Assembly (NCBI RefSeq): GCF_033115175.1
Contig: NC_084831.1
Coordinates: 14,299,138 to 14,363,137, forward strand
Origin: Lepus europaeus
Taxonomy: Eukaryota > Chordata > Mammalia > Lagomorpha > Leporidae
Length of the DNA: 64,000 nucleotides
Reading direction: 5' to 3'
The notes under the pieces are model-generated. The model saw nothing but the letters and a program-made list of their open reading frames with translations. It was not told the origin of the DNA and searched no databases. Positions 11,785-22,602 of this stretch are shown in pieces. How positions within the stretch are numbered: the first letter of the stretch is position 1; each line of letters begins with the position of its first letter. The translations under genes were made by a program, and so were the position numbers.

Positions 11785-11905
11785 TTGGTGGAGGAAGCAC
11801 CAGGCTGCAGGTCAGAAGGTGTAGGCTCCAGCCGCGAGTGTGACCTTAGGCAGGACCCGCTTCAGGCCTCCGTCTCCCCAGCCTTGATACGGGAAAGTCG
11901 AACTA
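11785..11905 (+). repeat. MIR relic
   Basis: gagtgtgaccttaggcagga and tcaggcctccgtctccccag. Confidence 0.6.
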
Positions 11906-12214
11906 GGACTGGCCTCCCAGGGAGAGCCCACTCGGGGATTCAGCAGAAGGAGTGGGTGGTGGAGCCAGGGTGCAGAAAGGAGACTCCGCGGGGGGAGGGT
12001 CTCCTTCCCGGACCCCTTGCGATGAGGTCACTGGGCAGGCCCTGGGTCAAGGCCATTATCTGCCCAATTGTATTGACAAAGAAGATGCTAGTAGGGTTCC
12101 CAGCTACAGATCGGGATGTGGCAACTTAGCCATGACTCAAAGTCAGACCTCCAGTACGTGGTGGACTCAGGATTCTGACTTTGAACCCATGGGAACTACA
12201 CTGGGATAGCGTCT

Positions 12215-12365
12215 GTCAGTGCTTAGCAAGTATTAACTCCCTCAACCCATCCACAATCCCAAAGGCAGGTTCTAGGATCACTTGGATTTTAGAGAAAACA
12301 GAAGCCTCTCTGCTACGTGAGCTGCCCAGAGCCATAGGACAAGAAGCTGGGAAAGCTGAGATCAA
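12215..12365 (-). repeat. MIR relic
   Basis: cttagcaagtattaactccc and gagctgcccagagccatagg. Confidence 0.6.
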
Positions 12366-12984
12366 GGCCGTCTCCATCCTGAACTTGGACTCTTAGCCAT
12401 CACCCTGAGCTCGGGCGCCCGCACGGATCAAACAATGGCCCAAAGCCACCCTTGGTTCCTCTGGTCTCGGGGCTCCCTTAGCTGATGACTTCAGCAACAC
12501 TCACAAACAAAAAACGCCTACAGCACAGGCAGCAAACCCTGATCTCCCCTCCCCAGTCTGCAGGTCCGAGGGGTGGGCCTGCCCACCTGGACCAGCCTGG
12601 ACTCGGCTGCTCAAGGTCACCTGTCTGCTGAGGGCCAGCAGGTGAGTGGGGGGCTAGCTGTCTGCTGGGAGGAGGCAGGGGCAGGGTGGCCCCTCCGCCC
12701 TCCTCCAGAGCAGTGACAGGCAGGTCCTCCAGAGGTCTAAGCCTGGAACTAGCTCGTGGCCACCCCTTCCACTCGGTGTTCACCAGAGAAAAATCCCCCG
12801 GAACGGCCAGATTCAAGGCGGAGAGAAATAGATTCCATCTCTTCCTGGGAGACGCTGCCAAGTCATTTTATAAATGGCGTGATCACAGGGAGCGGGGAAG
12901 GATTGGGCAGCTGGTCTACCACACCGCATGTCTGTTTTCCACTTTGATTTCTGTACATCCTCTTCTCCTATCAGAGTCAGAGAG
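12366..12984. other. Unique sequence, no gene seen
   Basis: Includes a short AT-rich patch near 12830-12890 (cattttataaatggcgtgat). Confidence 0.55.
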
Positions 12985-13090
12985 AAATCAGAGCTGGGAT
13001 GCGGGAGGGAGCTTAGAAACTGGCGAGCCCCCATCGCCCATCCTGCAGATGGGGAGACTGAGGTCCAGAAAGGCAAAGAACTGCCCGGGA
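12985..13090 (-). repeat. MIR relic
   Basis: cctgcagatggggagactga and caaagaactgcccggga. Confidence 0.6.
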
Positions 13091-13339
13091 CCCTGGCGCC
13101 TGCCTCTTCTCCTTCCCTGTGGTTCAGGGAGTGGGGCAGAGTGGCAGCCTCATCTGGCTCCTTCCTGCTGCTGTGCTCCGGGCCCTGAGTGCCACGGGGC
13201 CCCCACCCCCTCCCGCCACCCAGACTGAACACCCAGTATTTATGAGTCACACCAAGCCCTGACATCCGGGTAATTGTCTTCTACATGCAAAATGCATTCA
13301 CATATTCCTCCATCCCCTTGATCACCCTAGTGGGGGGAG

Positions 13340-13515
13340 GGTTGAGGTGACAGCAGCCAGCACCCTGGAGACTTACGGGCATCGTGCTGGGTGCGACACA
13401 TCTCAGCTCCACGGAGAAGACATCCCTGTCACCCAGAGAGCAAGTTCAGAGAGGCGATGTGGCTTACCCAAGGTCACCCGGCTAGGAAGTATCAAGACGC
13501 AAACCTGGGCCCACC
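13340..13515 (-). repeat. MIR relic
   Basis: gcttacccaaggtcacccgg and atcgtgctgggtgcgaca. Confidence 0.7.
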
Positions 13516-13699
13516 CACAGCACTGGTGCCAGGCTGGGCCAGGACATCAGGAGGTGCAGACTGGGCTGCTTCCCCTCGGTCTCCCCAGAGTTCTAGCCCC
13601 GGGTGGTGCTGGAGCTGGCCTCACTGAAAGGAGCTGCCCGAGAGCCCACCAGGAGTCTGGGAGGCGGAGAGGTGAGAGGCTGAGGGTGCCGGAGCTGGG

Positions 13700-13870
13700 G
13701 GCATGAAGGTGCCCAGGTTCAAGTTCTGGGACTTTGGGGGCTGGATGTGCCCTCTCTGTATCTCAGCTTTCCAGTTTATAACAGTGCCCACCCCCTGGAG
13801 TTGTGAGGATGAAACGAGTTAACAGCTGTGAGGCACGTACTGGCACATAGTAAATGCTCAATAAACCTTG
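13700..13870 (+). repeat. MIR relic
   Basis: tgtatctcagctttccagtt and ggcacatagtaaatgctcaa. Confidence 0.75.
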
Positions 13871-14789
13871 GCTGTTCCTGGCCCCCCTGGCCTCTGTCAG
13901 TGTTCAAAGCCACCCTGCCAAGACTGAACGCCTGCGAGGGGGCCGGCCAGGGAGGCAGGGTCGCCATACAGGCTCTCGTGCCCTCCCCATGCACTCCCCT
14001 AGGCAGCGAGATGCACCTGCTGACCATCCGGCTGAGCACAAAATGAACACGAGGAAGTTGAACAGCACTCAGAGTTTTTGGAGGGGGACCACGTGGACGC
14101 TCTGCCTCAAATATCATTTGAGTTTATTTTGGGGCCTCCTTCTTGCTGGCATCTCTAGTGTGTGCTTGGTTGGACTTGGCGTGCTCCTGCCCTGGGCTCC
14201 CGGGAGCCCACGGTGCTGATGGATCCTGTGGCAGCTACAGGGGCAGATCTTATCCCGAGTCCCCCATGCTCCAGGGGACTGCAAGGAGAAAACCCCGCCC
14301 AGGAGGCAAAAAAAGCCTCCAACCAATAATTTGGCAGCTGTGGTTGCCAGGGAGATGCTGAGAGATGCGTGCAGTGCTGCCGCCCGCTCTGCAGAGCCCC
14401 CGCCTCCCCCCCGACCAGGGGGGCTTTCTCCTGGTGTCATCATGGGGACAAGGGACCAGGCCTGGAAACAGGAGCCCCCAGATCACATTCCCCCATTGTC
14501 ACACCTTGTCCTCAGAGCAGAGGGCACAGAGCAGACAATGGGCCAGTAGACAATAGGGAACAGCAGATGGCCTCTCTCCCTCCAGCTGGTGTCCCTGGGC
14601 TCGCCAGGTCTGCCTGAGAGGTTGGGCTGCAGACCCCCAGCCTGGCACCTGCCCACAATGCTCAGACCGGGAATTCAGAGCCCTGAGTGATGGGAAATCT
14701 AAGGAAGAATAATAACAGCCAGCGTTGCCCTGGGTCTGAAATAGATCTGCTCTTTATGTAAACTGTAGCAGCCGGCCCCCTTCTCTCTG
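13871..14789. other. Unique sequence, no gene seen
   Basis: Near 14318-14350 are ccaaccaataatttggcagc and an E-box cagctg, suggestive of NFI/NF-Y sites but unproven. Confidence 0.5.
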
Positions 14790-14930
14790 CACCTGCCCAG
14801 CCTCTGAACCTTTGCACATGCCGTTCCCTCACCTGGAACACCCCCTCCCCCAACGCACAGACATGGGCAGCCCCTCCCCACCACTCAGGACCCCCGACCT
14901 CCTCACAGGGACTCTCTGACCACCCTGCTG
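14790..14930 (+). repeat. L2 relic
   Basis: cctttgcacatgccgttccc and tcacctggaacacccc. Confidence 0.7.
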
Positions 14931-15000
14931 AGGCAGAGGACAAGCCGGCCCCCGCAGAAGCACTTGTCACAGCTTAAGAGGGTTGATTTTGTCTGTTTCC

Positions 15001-15315
15001 TTTCTTTTATTTCTTATTTATTTGAGAGGAAGAGAGAGACAGAGACACACACAGAGACAGAGACAGAGGGACACAAAGAGAGCACCCACGTGCAGGCTGA
15101 ATCCCCAAATGCCTGCCACACCCCGAGGCTGGGTGAACTCGGCCCAGGTCTCCCATGTGGGTGACAGGGACCCAAGAATTTGAGCCATCATGGCTGCTTC
15201 CCAGGATTTGCATTTGAAAGAATCTGGAAGGGAGCCAGGATTGGAACACAGAGGATCCAGCAGAGGACAAGGGCACCCCCACTGGGGTCTTAACTGCTAG
15301 GCTGAATGCCTGCTC
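15001..15315 (-). mobile_element. CSINE, older copy
   Basis: The complementary tail ttatttgagaggaagagag comes first, then caggtctcccatgtgggtga, ending ttaactgctaggctgaatgc. Confidence 0.85.
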
Positions 15316-15339
15316 CTGGTTCCTTACTGATAACCTGTC

Positions 15340-15450
15340 TCCCCACTGCCAGCAAACCCCTTAGCACAGGGACAGGTCACCTTAGTCCCCGCTGTCTGCC
15401 CTGCACCAGGAACAGTGTCCAGCACATAGTAGGTGCTCAATAAATACGTC
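15340..15450 (+). repeat. L2 3'-end relic
   Basis: ccagcacatagtaggtgctc followed by aataaata. Confidence 0.65.
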
Positions 15451-15452
15451 CT

Positions 15453-15726
15453 AGGACAGGCACTGTGGTGTAACCAATGAAGCCACCTGCAATGCCAGCA
15501 TCTCGAATGGGCGCCGGTTCAAGTCCCGGCTGCTCCACTTCTGATCCAGCTCCATGCTAATGCGCCTGGGAAAGCAACAGAAGATGGCCCAAGTGCTTGG
15601 GTCCCTGTACCCACGTGGGAGACCCAGATGAAGTTCCTGGCTTCTGGCTTCAGCCCCAGACATTACAGCCATTTGGGGAGTGAACCAGCTGATGGAAGAT
15701 TTCTCTCAGGAAATAAACAAACAAAT
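15453..15726 (+). mobile_element. CSINE, slightly shortened
   Basis: Head ggacaggcactgtggtgtaa and B-box ggttcaagtcccggctgctc; the (CT)n is nearly lost before aaataaacaaac. Confidence 0.87.
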
Positions 15727-16094
15727 ATTTCCTGTCTCTTTCACACTCCAGGCACTTAACCTCCCTCTCTCAGTCCCTGCTATGGAGTTGTCTGGGTCCC
15801 TCGAGAGCTTAGTAACTGGGTGAGCCAAGACTGGAGCCTGGGGCTTCTCTGGCTCCCAACTCCCTGCATTCCGCTGCCCCTCCCAGCACCAGCTCCCTCT
15901 GGGACCAGTGCAGGTCCCTTTCCTTTTGTCATCTACAAAATGACAAGGACTGCTGGTGTCCCCGGTGGCTCTCACCGCCCCGAATCCTCACCGAGACCAG
16001 AAGCCTGCCCATGCCTGGCCTCCACCCCACTCCCGCCTCCCCACCACCTGACTCTGGGACCCGTCCTGGGCAGAGGAGGCAACAAGGGCTGGGG
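15727..16094. other. Unique sequence, no gene seen
   Basis: Nothing recognised. Confidence 0.6.
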
Positions 16095-16440
16095 GAGCTA
16101 GACTCTCCCACGCCGCCGGTGGAAGCACAGAGCACTGCACGCACTCAGCATCTACCGAGCAATGCCACTCCCAGGGTCGCACTCAAGAGACAGAAACTGA
16201 GGGCCCCGCAAAGACTCCCACGCGATTGTCCTCGCAGCTGGATTTGTCAGCTCTCAAAGACGGACACAGCGTCCATCCACTGGCGAGGGGTCTAGAACAT
16301 GATGAGGCCGAAGAGCGATGAGCCCTGAGCCAGGCGGCAGCTCCGGGAGCCTCAAAATGATTTTGCTGAGTGAAAGAAGCCAGACCCAGAAGCCCACATA
16401 ATACCATTTATAGGCCATTCTAGAAAGAACCAAACTCTAC
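16095..16440 (+). mobile_element. Ancient LINE-1 (L1M-type) ORF2 3' fragment
   Basis: Diverged words in L1 order are 'gcaatgccactcccaggg', 'gtccatccactggcgag', 'tgctgagtgaaagaagcc' and 'taataccatttata'. It is non-functional and heavily mutated. Confidence 0.65.
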
Positions 16441-16442
16441 AC

Positions 16443-16490
16443 GGGTACTTCAAAAAGTTCCTGGAAAACAGAATTAAAATATGAATTTGA
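16443..16490 (+). mobile_element. Truncated copy of the MITE-like element
   Basis: The sequence ggtacttcaaaaagttcctg followed by gaaaacagaattaaa matches the left half of the 53491 element. It is cut short by the following CSINE. Confidence 0.5.
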
Positions 16491-16698
16491 GGGCAAGCAC
16501 GTGGCCTCGGAGTTAAAATACCTGCATTACATCCAGTTCAAGGCCTGGCTCTGCTCCTGCCTCCAGCTTCCTCCGATGCAGACCCTGGGAGGTCAGCCAC
16601 CCACGGGGAGACCCGGGTGGAGCAACAGGTGGGAGCTCACTCGAGCGCTCGCACTCTCTGCCTTTCAAATAAATAAATCTTTCCTTAAAAAAAAAAAC
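16491..16698 (+). mobile_element. CSINE, truncated internally
   Basis: A 208-base diverged copy ending ctttcaaataaataaatc and poly-A. It lies across the right side of a MITE-like fragment. Confidence 0.75.
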
Positions 16699-16739
16699 AC
16701 TCCTAAACTACATTTTCTTATCTATAAATTGTATCTCAC

Positions 16740-17054
16740 GAGGCCAGCACCATGGTTCACTTGGTTGATCCTCCACCTGCGGCGCCAGCATCCCATACGG
16801 GCACCAGGTTCTAGTCCCGGTTGCTCCTCTTCCAGTCCAGCTCTCTGCTGTGGCCCGGGAAGGCAGTGGAGGATGGCCCAAGTGCTTGGGCCCTGCACCC
16901 GCATGGGAGACCAGGAGGAAGCACCTGGCTCCTGGCTTCAGATCAGCATAGTTCCGGCCGTGGCAGCCATTTGGGGAGTGAACCAACAGAAGGAAGAGCT
17001 TTCTCTCTGTCTCTCTCTCACTGGCTATAACTACCTGTCAAATAAAAAAAAAAA
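16740..17054 (+). mobile_element. CSINE with target-site duplication
   Basis: The subfamily has 'gatcctccacctgcggcgcc' and 'gcatgggagaccagg'. It is flanked by tgtatctcac (16730-16739) and tgtacctcac (17055-17064). Confidence 0.9.
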
Positions 17055-17270
17055 TGTACCTCACTAAAGTGACCCAGAAAGGGCAGGGGAGGGGTCTTGC
17101 AATTCGATGCCAGCCCTTCTAAATGCAGTGTGGTGGTCTGGACCAGGGCCTGCAACAGAAAAGGGGAAGTGTTGGGAAAACTGGTGAAATCTGAACGCAG
17201 TCCCTACCTGGATTAATAACGTGGCAGCCACGCTGCCCTCTCCACTTTAATATGACTATGTGAGAAGTTA

Positions 17271-17580
17271 GGGGCCGGCACTGGCATGGTAAGTCAAGCT
17301 GCTGCCTGTGATGCGGGCGTCCCATGTGGGCGCCAGCTGATGTCCTGGCAGCTCCACTTCTGATCCAGCTCCCTGCTTATGCTCCTGAAAAAAGCAGGCA
17401 AAGATAGCCCAAGGTCTTAGGTCCCTGCACCCACATGGGAGACCTGGGTGAAGCTCCAGGTTCCTGACTTAGGCCTGGCCATTGTGGCCATCTGGGGAGT
17501 GAACCAGCAGATGGAAGATAGCTCTCTTCCTCTCTCCCTCTCTCTCTGTAACTCTGCCTTTCAAAGAAATAAATAAATCT
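17271..17580 (+). mobile_element. CSINE followed by purine microsatellite
   Basis: Head ggggccggcactggcatgg and tail aaagaaataaataaatc. The tail runs into the (GGGA)n tract at 17583-17660. Confidence 0.9.
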
Positions 17581-17582
17581 GA

Positions 17583-17660
17583 AAGAAGGAAGGGAGGGAG
17601 AGAGGGAGGGAGGGAGGCAGAGATGGAGGGAGGGAGGGGTGGAGGGAGGGAGGGAGGCAG
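17583..17660 (+). repeat. (GGGA/GGAA)n purine microsatellite
   Basis: Interrupted gaagg and gggagg units after a CSINE tail. Confidence 0.9.
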
Positions 17661-17974
17661 GGGTTGACATCAGGGAAAGCAGGTAAAGGATATGCAGGAA
17701 TTCCCTGGACTACGCTGGCTGAAGTGAGACTGGAGGGGGCAGGCCGGGCCCAGGGAGAGCTGCCCTGTGGGGCTGGGGAGAAGGGAGCAGCTCTGAGGAC
17801 GCATCAGCAGGTAGGATTTGGGAAATTTGGCTCCAATCAGACAAGGGGTGAAGGGGAGCGCTGGGCCAAAGGCGGCACTGGAGCGGCTGGTTCGGGCGAC
17901 ACGACCACCAGGATTCTTTGGTTGCAAGTGACGGAAGCCCACTCTAACCACGCAGGGGCAGGGCAACTGCGTTA

Positions 17975-18135
17975 GCCACTGCTGTGGCCTCCAGGTGTCC
18001 CCCAAGAGCTCATGGGTTGGAAACATGCTCCCCAAATTCATGTGAGTGGTATTTGCGGGGGATCCTTTGGGACATAATTAGGCCTGGATGAGGTCCAAGG
18101 TTGGAGAACAGTTATCCCAGGAGACGGCTCTTTCC
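17975..18135 (+). mobile_element. MaLR-like LTR fragment
   Basis: Words 'aggtgtcccccaagagctca', 'gggatcctttggga' and 'cataattaggc' follow the MLT1 LTR pattern. It is diverged and partial. A neighbouring 'ggttgcaagtgacgga' (about 17912) may be another ancient fragment on the minus strand. Confidence 0.4.
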
Positions 18136-18859
18136 TGACGAAATGGAGAGGGAGAAGGAGAACCGACGGAGGACGGGTGTGATGTCGCTCCCCAAGGGAC
18201 GGACGAGCAGGGCAAAGCAGGGGAAGCAGGTGGAGCAAAAAGGAACGGGCTTAGTTCTGAGCGTGGGGATTGGAAGAGCCTGAGGACACGGGATAGCGAA
18301 GCCCCACAGGCTCCGGAGGCACCCTCTCTGTGAACTTGAGCCAGACGACCTCTGCCCCAAGCCGCCCAGGGTTCTGGGGCCAATGCTCTGACCTCGGTTG
18401 GCCCTCCATGGCATCCCCTGGCACACTGACCTGCCACTGCCCACACAGCAGCTGCAGACTTCGTGTCGCTCTGACTCTGCAGAGAAGCCAAGGGGAGTCA
18501 GGATGTTAGGCTGGGGGGGCGGTCCTCCTCCTTCACCATCACCTCGGACCAGGGCTATTGCCTCTAGGCCTCTCCTCACCCTCACTCTCTCTCTGGGGCC
18601 CAAGGGGGATGGTCAGGGCTGGAGGGGGTCAGGGCTGGAGGGGGGTGAGAGTTGAGTGTGGGAAGTCTATCTTGTTGGGAGAAGGACGTGCAGGTCAACG
18701 TAAATCATTGCCCCCAGAATATTTCCCACTAGAGAGAAAACTAGGTAAAGGATGTCTCCTTCAGTCTATCCTGTTTCATGTCAGCTGCTCAACTTTGCAA
18801 AGTTTTGAAAGAAAGGATAGATGTTTGCATGGATATGCATAGATGGGTCATTGACGGAC
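18136..18859. other. Unique sequence, no gene seen
   Basis: Open frames on both strands but no family resemblance. Confidence 0.6.
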
Positions 18860-19140
18860 AGATGATCGATGGATGATGATGGATGGATGGATGGACGGAT
18901 GGGTTATGAATACACAGATAGTTGCATGGATGGGTGGTTGGGAAAATATATGGATGGGTAGCTGGATGGACGGGTGTTGGATTGGATGGGTGGTTGTTTG
19001 GACTCTGGCTTTGGGGCAGGGTAGATGGATGGGTGGTTGTTTGGACTCTGGCTTTGGGGCAGGGTAGATGATTAGACGGTGATTTTTGCTGATAGATAGA
19101 TTTTTGCTGAAGGATAGATGGACGGATGAGATACATAGTC
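18860..19140 (+). repeat. (TGGA)n/(GATG)n degenerate minisatellite
   Basis: Many ggatggatgg-type units with drift. It contains a perfect 43-bp tandem duplication at 18984-19069. Confidence 0.9.
18984..19069 (+). repeat. Perfect 2 x 43-bp tandem duplication
   Basis: Units begin ggatgggtggttgtttggac at 18984 and 19027 and are identical by eye. Confidence 0.9.
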
Positions 19141-19767
19141 CCTGTCCTCTCTGAGCCCTCACAACTCAAAAACAAACAACGACACAGAAACAGATATTAG
19201 TATTATTATAACACAGAGAAGAGAGGCAATCCAGCCAGGGGAGGGAAGGAGACGGGAAAGCAGGAGTTAGCCTCTCAGAAGAAGAGGAAAGATAATGAAG
19301 GCACTTCCTGCCCTCAAGGAGTTCACAGACTAATTAAATAATTAGCCGCTGCAGATTCTTTCTGAAACTGGTATAAATAAAACTCTAAACAGGACACTTA
19401 AGTAAACAAGATGTTCCTTAACAGGCAACGCGCTCAGATCGCGCAATCATTTCTCATTTCAAAGCAGCATTTTCTCCTTGGCACAACCTCAGAGTTCATG
19501 TCCCAAATTTGCCAGAACACACACTGCTCAGCCTCACCTCCTCCCTACGCTGCCTGTGCTACCATGATCAGAAAACAAATACATGAGCCCGTCCCCCTGT
19601 GCAGGCCCGCGGCTGGCGCGCTGCACGGTGCAAGGACCCAGTCACGTCTGTTAGAGCTTCGCGCCCTGCCCCAGGACAGGCATCAGAAGCAGCCAATCTG
19701 ACGTTCCCGCTTGTAAGCCTTTGCCTCCTGGCTGGTGTGAGTCTGACATCCTCGCATGAGATCTGAA
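19141..19767. other. Unique, AT-rich sequence with homeodomain-type motifs
   Basis: No gene. Two TAATTA palindromes at 19331-19336 and 19339-19344 lie in an AT-rich setting. A fragment near 19290-19325 may be an L2 relic. Confidence 0.5.
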
Positions 19768-19781
19768 AAACACCCAGCAGG

Positions 19782-20074
19782 GGCCGGCGCTGTGGCGTAG
19801 CAGCTAAGCTGTTGCCTGTAGTGCCTGCATCCCATATGGATGCCAGTTCAAGTCCCGGCTGCTCCACTTTGATCCCGCTTTCTGCTATGGCCTGGGAAAG
19901 CAGTAGAAGATAGCCCAAGTCCTTGGGCCCCTGCGTCCACATGGGAGACCTGCAGGAGGCTCCTGGTTCCTGGCTTTGGATGGGCACAGTTCCAGCCATT
20001 GTGGCCAATTGGGGAGTGAACCAGCGGATGGAAGATTTTCTCTCTCTCTCTCTCTCTCTTTCTCTTTCTTTCAG
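19782..20074 (+). mobile_element. CSINE, plus part of a composite insertion
   Basis: Head gggccggcgctgtggcgtag through a (CT)n run. An 11-bp duplication aaacacccagc flanks the whole composite (19768-19778 and 20222-20232), not only this copy. Confidence 0.92.
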
Positions 20075-20116
20075 ATTTATTTATTTGCTTCAAAGAGTTG
20101 CAGAGAGAGAGAGGAA
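20075..20116 (-). mobile_element. CSINE tail fragment in inverse orientation
   Basis: The sequence gatttatttatttgcttc then aaagagttgcagagagag is the complement of a CSINE tail. It breaks into a microsatellite. Confidence 0.75.
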
Positions 20117-20152
20117 GGAAGGAAGGAAGGAAGGAAGGAAGGAAGGAAGGAA

Positions 20153-20218
<66 letters not shown>

Positions 20219-20221
20219 GAG
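20113..20221 (+). repeat. (GGAA)n then (GAAA)n microsatellite
   Basis: About eleven ggaa units followed by about sixteen gaaa units. It sits inside the target-site duplication of the composite SINE insertion. Confidence 0.95.
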
Positions 20222-20232
20222 AAACACCCAGC

Positions 20233-20771
20233 GAGGAGTAATGGACCCCTCATGTGGCGCTGGCCATTGGGCGGCCTGGGGGAGACGGGCCTGCATAACT
20301 TATTTATCCAGCTGCGGAATGGGATGGTGGTTTCTACACTATTCAGATACAGCTATTCGTGGCTTTCAAAGTTTATCAAAGACTGAATGACTTCAGGCCA
20401 GGCCCTTGTACTTACCCTCTGACACAGGAAGGCGATCCCACCAGCCTTGTGGCCTGCTTGGGGGGCTCAGACAAGACAAAGTCTGTGAAGGCAGCAGCCC
20501 GTACTGCTCTGAGGCCATGAACAAGGAGACGGCTTTCTGATGTTCAGAAGTGGGAGGGAAGAAGGAACCAGAATCCCGAACTATGCACCTGCAGCTCCGG
20601 CAGGGCCCTTGGAAGTCCACGGCCCATCTTTGGAGGGGGAACTGGGGCCCCCAGAAGTGCTCAGAACTGCCCCTGGGCCAGTGGGGATATCAGAATGAGA
20701 GGCCGCATCTCACCACTGCCGTACTCTGCGCATCGCAGCCCAGGCCTGGCCAGGACCTCTCGCCTGCTAGT
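20233..20771. other. Unique sequence, no gene seen
   Basis: A MIR-like patch may lie near 20600-20650; otherwise nothing recognised. Confidence 0.5.
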
Positions 20772-20780
20772 AGCTTGGTT

Positions 20781-20781
<1 letters not shown>

Positions 20782-20815
<34 letters not shown>

Positions 20816-20824
20816 GAGCACAGA
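20782..20824 (-). pseudogene. U6 snRNA 5' fragment (about nt 1-40), truncated retropseudogene
   Basis: The minus strand reads GTGCTCGCTTCGGCAGCACA followed by TATACTAAAATTGGAACGAT, an exact match to the first 40 bases of U6. It then breaks off before the catalytic ACAGAGA region. It is flanked by a 10-bp direct repeat agcttggttt (20772-20781 and 20825-20834). No poly-A tail and no snRNA promoter accompany it, so it is not a functional gene. Confidence 0.9.
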
Positions 20825-20834
20825 AGCTTGGTTT

Positions 20835-21295
20835 TTCCAAGGCCTCAGATCTCAAGCTAAGGCGCAATCTGATTCCAGACCCCTTCTCCCAGCAGTTTCA
20901 CGGCTGTGCCATCCACATGTGAGGTGGCGCGCAGGCGAAGACGCCCACCGTGGTGGCAGTAACAGCGGTGTCACACCGGCAGCTGGAGTGTGGGTGGCTG
21001 AGGGAAGTGTTGTTTTCCACTCTGAGATGCTGGTGCTGGGAGGCACGGGAAGGCTGCCCTGCTGCTACTACTGGAGGGGGAGGGGAGCCCCGGGGGCGCA
21101 GCACACAGCAACCATCCACCACCGTCATCTTCCGTGGGCTCTGGGGCCCCCGTTGACTGCCGCTCCTGGCTGGGCTCCGGAGGGCGGCTGAGCTGCGGTT
21201 CTGCGTTCAAGGCCAAGTTCTGCACTTGCTCCCTGGGCAGCTGCGAGAGGAGCTGTGATCCTCTACTCCAGATTTCTCTGCTGTAAAAATGGTTG
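20835..21295. other. Unique sequence, no gene seen
   Basis: Nothing recognised. Confidence 0.6.
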
Positions 21296-21560
21296 GGGGG
21301 CGGGCACTGTGGCGCAGCAAGTTAAAGCCCCAGCAGCCTTCGGTGCCAGCATCCCATTTGGGTGCTGGTTTGAGTCCCGGCTGCTCCACTTCTGATCCAG
21401 CTCCCTGCTAATGCTCCTGGGAAAGCAGCAGAGGATGGCCCAAGCGCTTGGGCCTCTGCACTCACGTGGGAGACCTGGAAGAAGCTCCTGGCTCCTGGCT
21501 TCAGATAAGCTCAGCTCCAGTTATTGGAGCCATTTGGGGAGTGAACCAGAAGATAGAAGA

Positions 21561-21599
<39 letters not shown>

Positions 21600-21638
21600 C
21601 TCTTTCAAATAAATAAAATAAATCTTAAAAAAAAAAAA
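21296..21638 (+). mobile_element. CSINE, full length
   Basis: Head gggcgggcactgtggcgcag, (TC)n of about 30 bases, tail caaataaataaaataaatc and poly-A. Confidence 0.92.
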
Positions 21639-22255
21639 GCTGGCAAGAAAGGACCTCAGTCCTCATTGAGGAACTTCTGTAGTACGTGCACCACTCACTA
21701 AAAATGTTTAGGAGTCAATAAATATTAGCTGCTAATATCATCACCACGCCCTCTCTCGCCACCACCACCACCACCACCACTGTCATTGTCGTCCATCAGC
21801 TTTAATCCCCGAAACCACTTCTGAGGCCAGTTTATGGGTAAGCCACAGGGAAGCCCTGGGGACCCAGATCTGCCTGTGCCCATCCCGGGCTCGTGCCTCC
21901 TCCCTGCCAGGTACAAGTCTGTCTGTCCCACACCCCCTTCCTTCCAGAGCCAGGTGCGTAGCCACCATGGCTACTCCCTGGACAAGGCTCGCTCCCAGTC
22001 GGATCCAACAGGGAGCCAAGACTGTCTCCCCTGAGCTTTAACTCACCAAAGACCTAGATCCATGATCAAGAAGTCTAGCCCTCCCCCCACAACAGGCACA
22101 CGTTCCCACCTCCGGGGCCCCAGGGGGCGGGGCTTCAAATATCTGAGTGTCATGGGGGCCTCCTAGCCCTGAGACAGCCACGACCAGGTGCCCTTCTGCA
22201 GGGAAGCTGTGCAGAGCCCTCAGTGGGCCCTGGGGGATAAAAGCTGAGCCCATCT
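21639..22255. other. Unique sequence, no gene seen
   Basis: A (CCA)n run occurs near 21759-21781. Nothing else recognised. Confidence 0.6.
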
Positions 22256-22602
22256 GTTAGGCTCTGAACAGGACTTGGCTTCCCAAAGTCATACAGACAT
22301 TAGGATCCCAAGGTCTGTGTTAATGGCTAACGGGCTACTGGCTGATGGGGTTAGAGTAGAACCACAGCCGTTAGGGCATCGGAAGGTGGGGGCCTTGGAA
22401 AGTGGCCAGGTTGCATGAGGTCATGAGCGGAGCCCAGTGAGTGAGTCACGGGGTTTAGAGAAGGAGGGTGGAAGACGGGGCCGCCCCCTGCCTCCATGTC
22501 CTCCTCCTCCCCCTTGGGCTGGGAACCCTTCAACTGTGAGCCGAAGCAAACCTCTTCCTTCTCCTCTCAGCTACTGGCTGTAGTGATAAACACCTAACAC
22601 AC
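22256..22602 (+). mobile_element. MaLR/MLT1-like solitary LTR relic
   Basis: It opens 'gttaggctctgaacagga', has 'ggtgggggccttgg' and 'tgaggtcatgagcgga' in the middle and ends 'caactgtgagccgaagcaaa'. This is the word order of mammalian MLT1-type LTRs. No internal retroviral genes are present. Confidence 0.5.

Noticed and set aside
20782-20824. Functional U6 snRNA gene
   Set aside because: Only about 40 of 107 bases are present, without the ACAGAGA and stem-loop regions or an upstream PSE/TATA.
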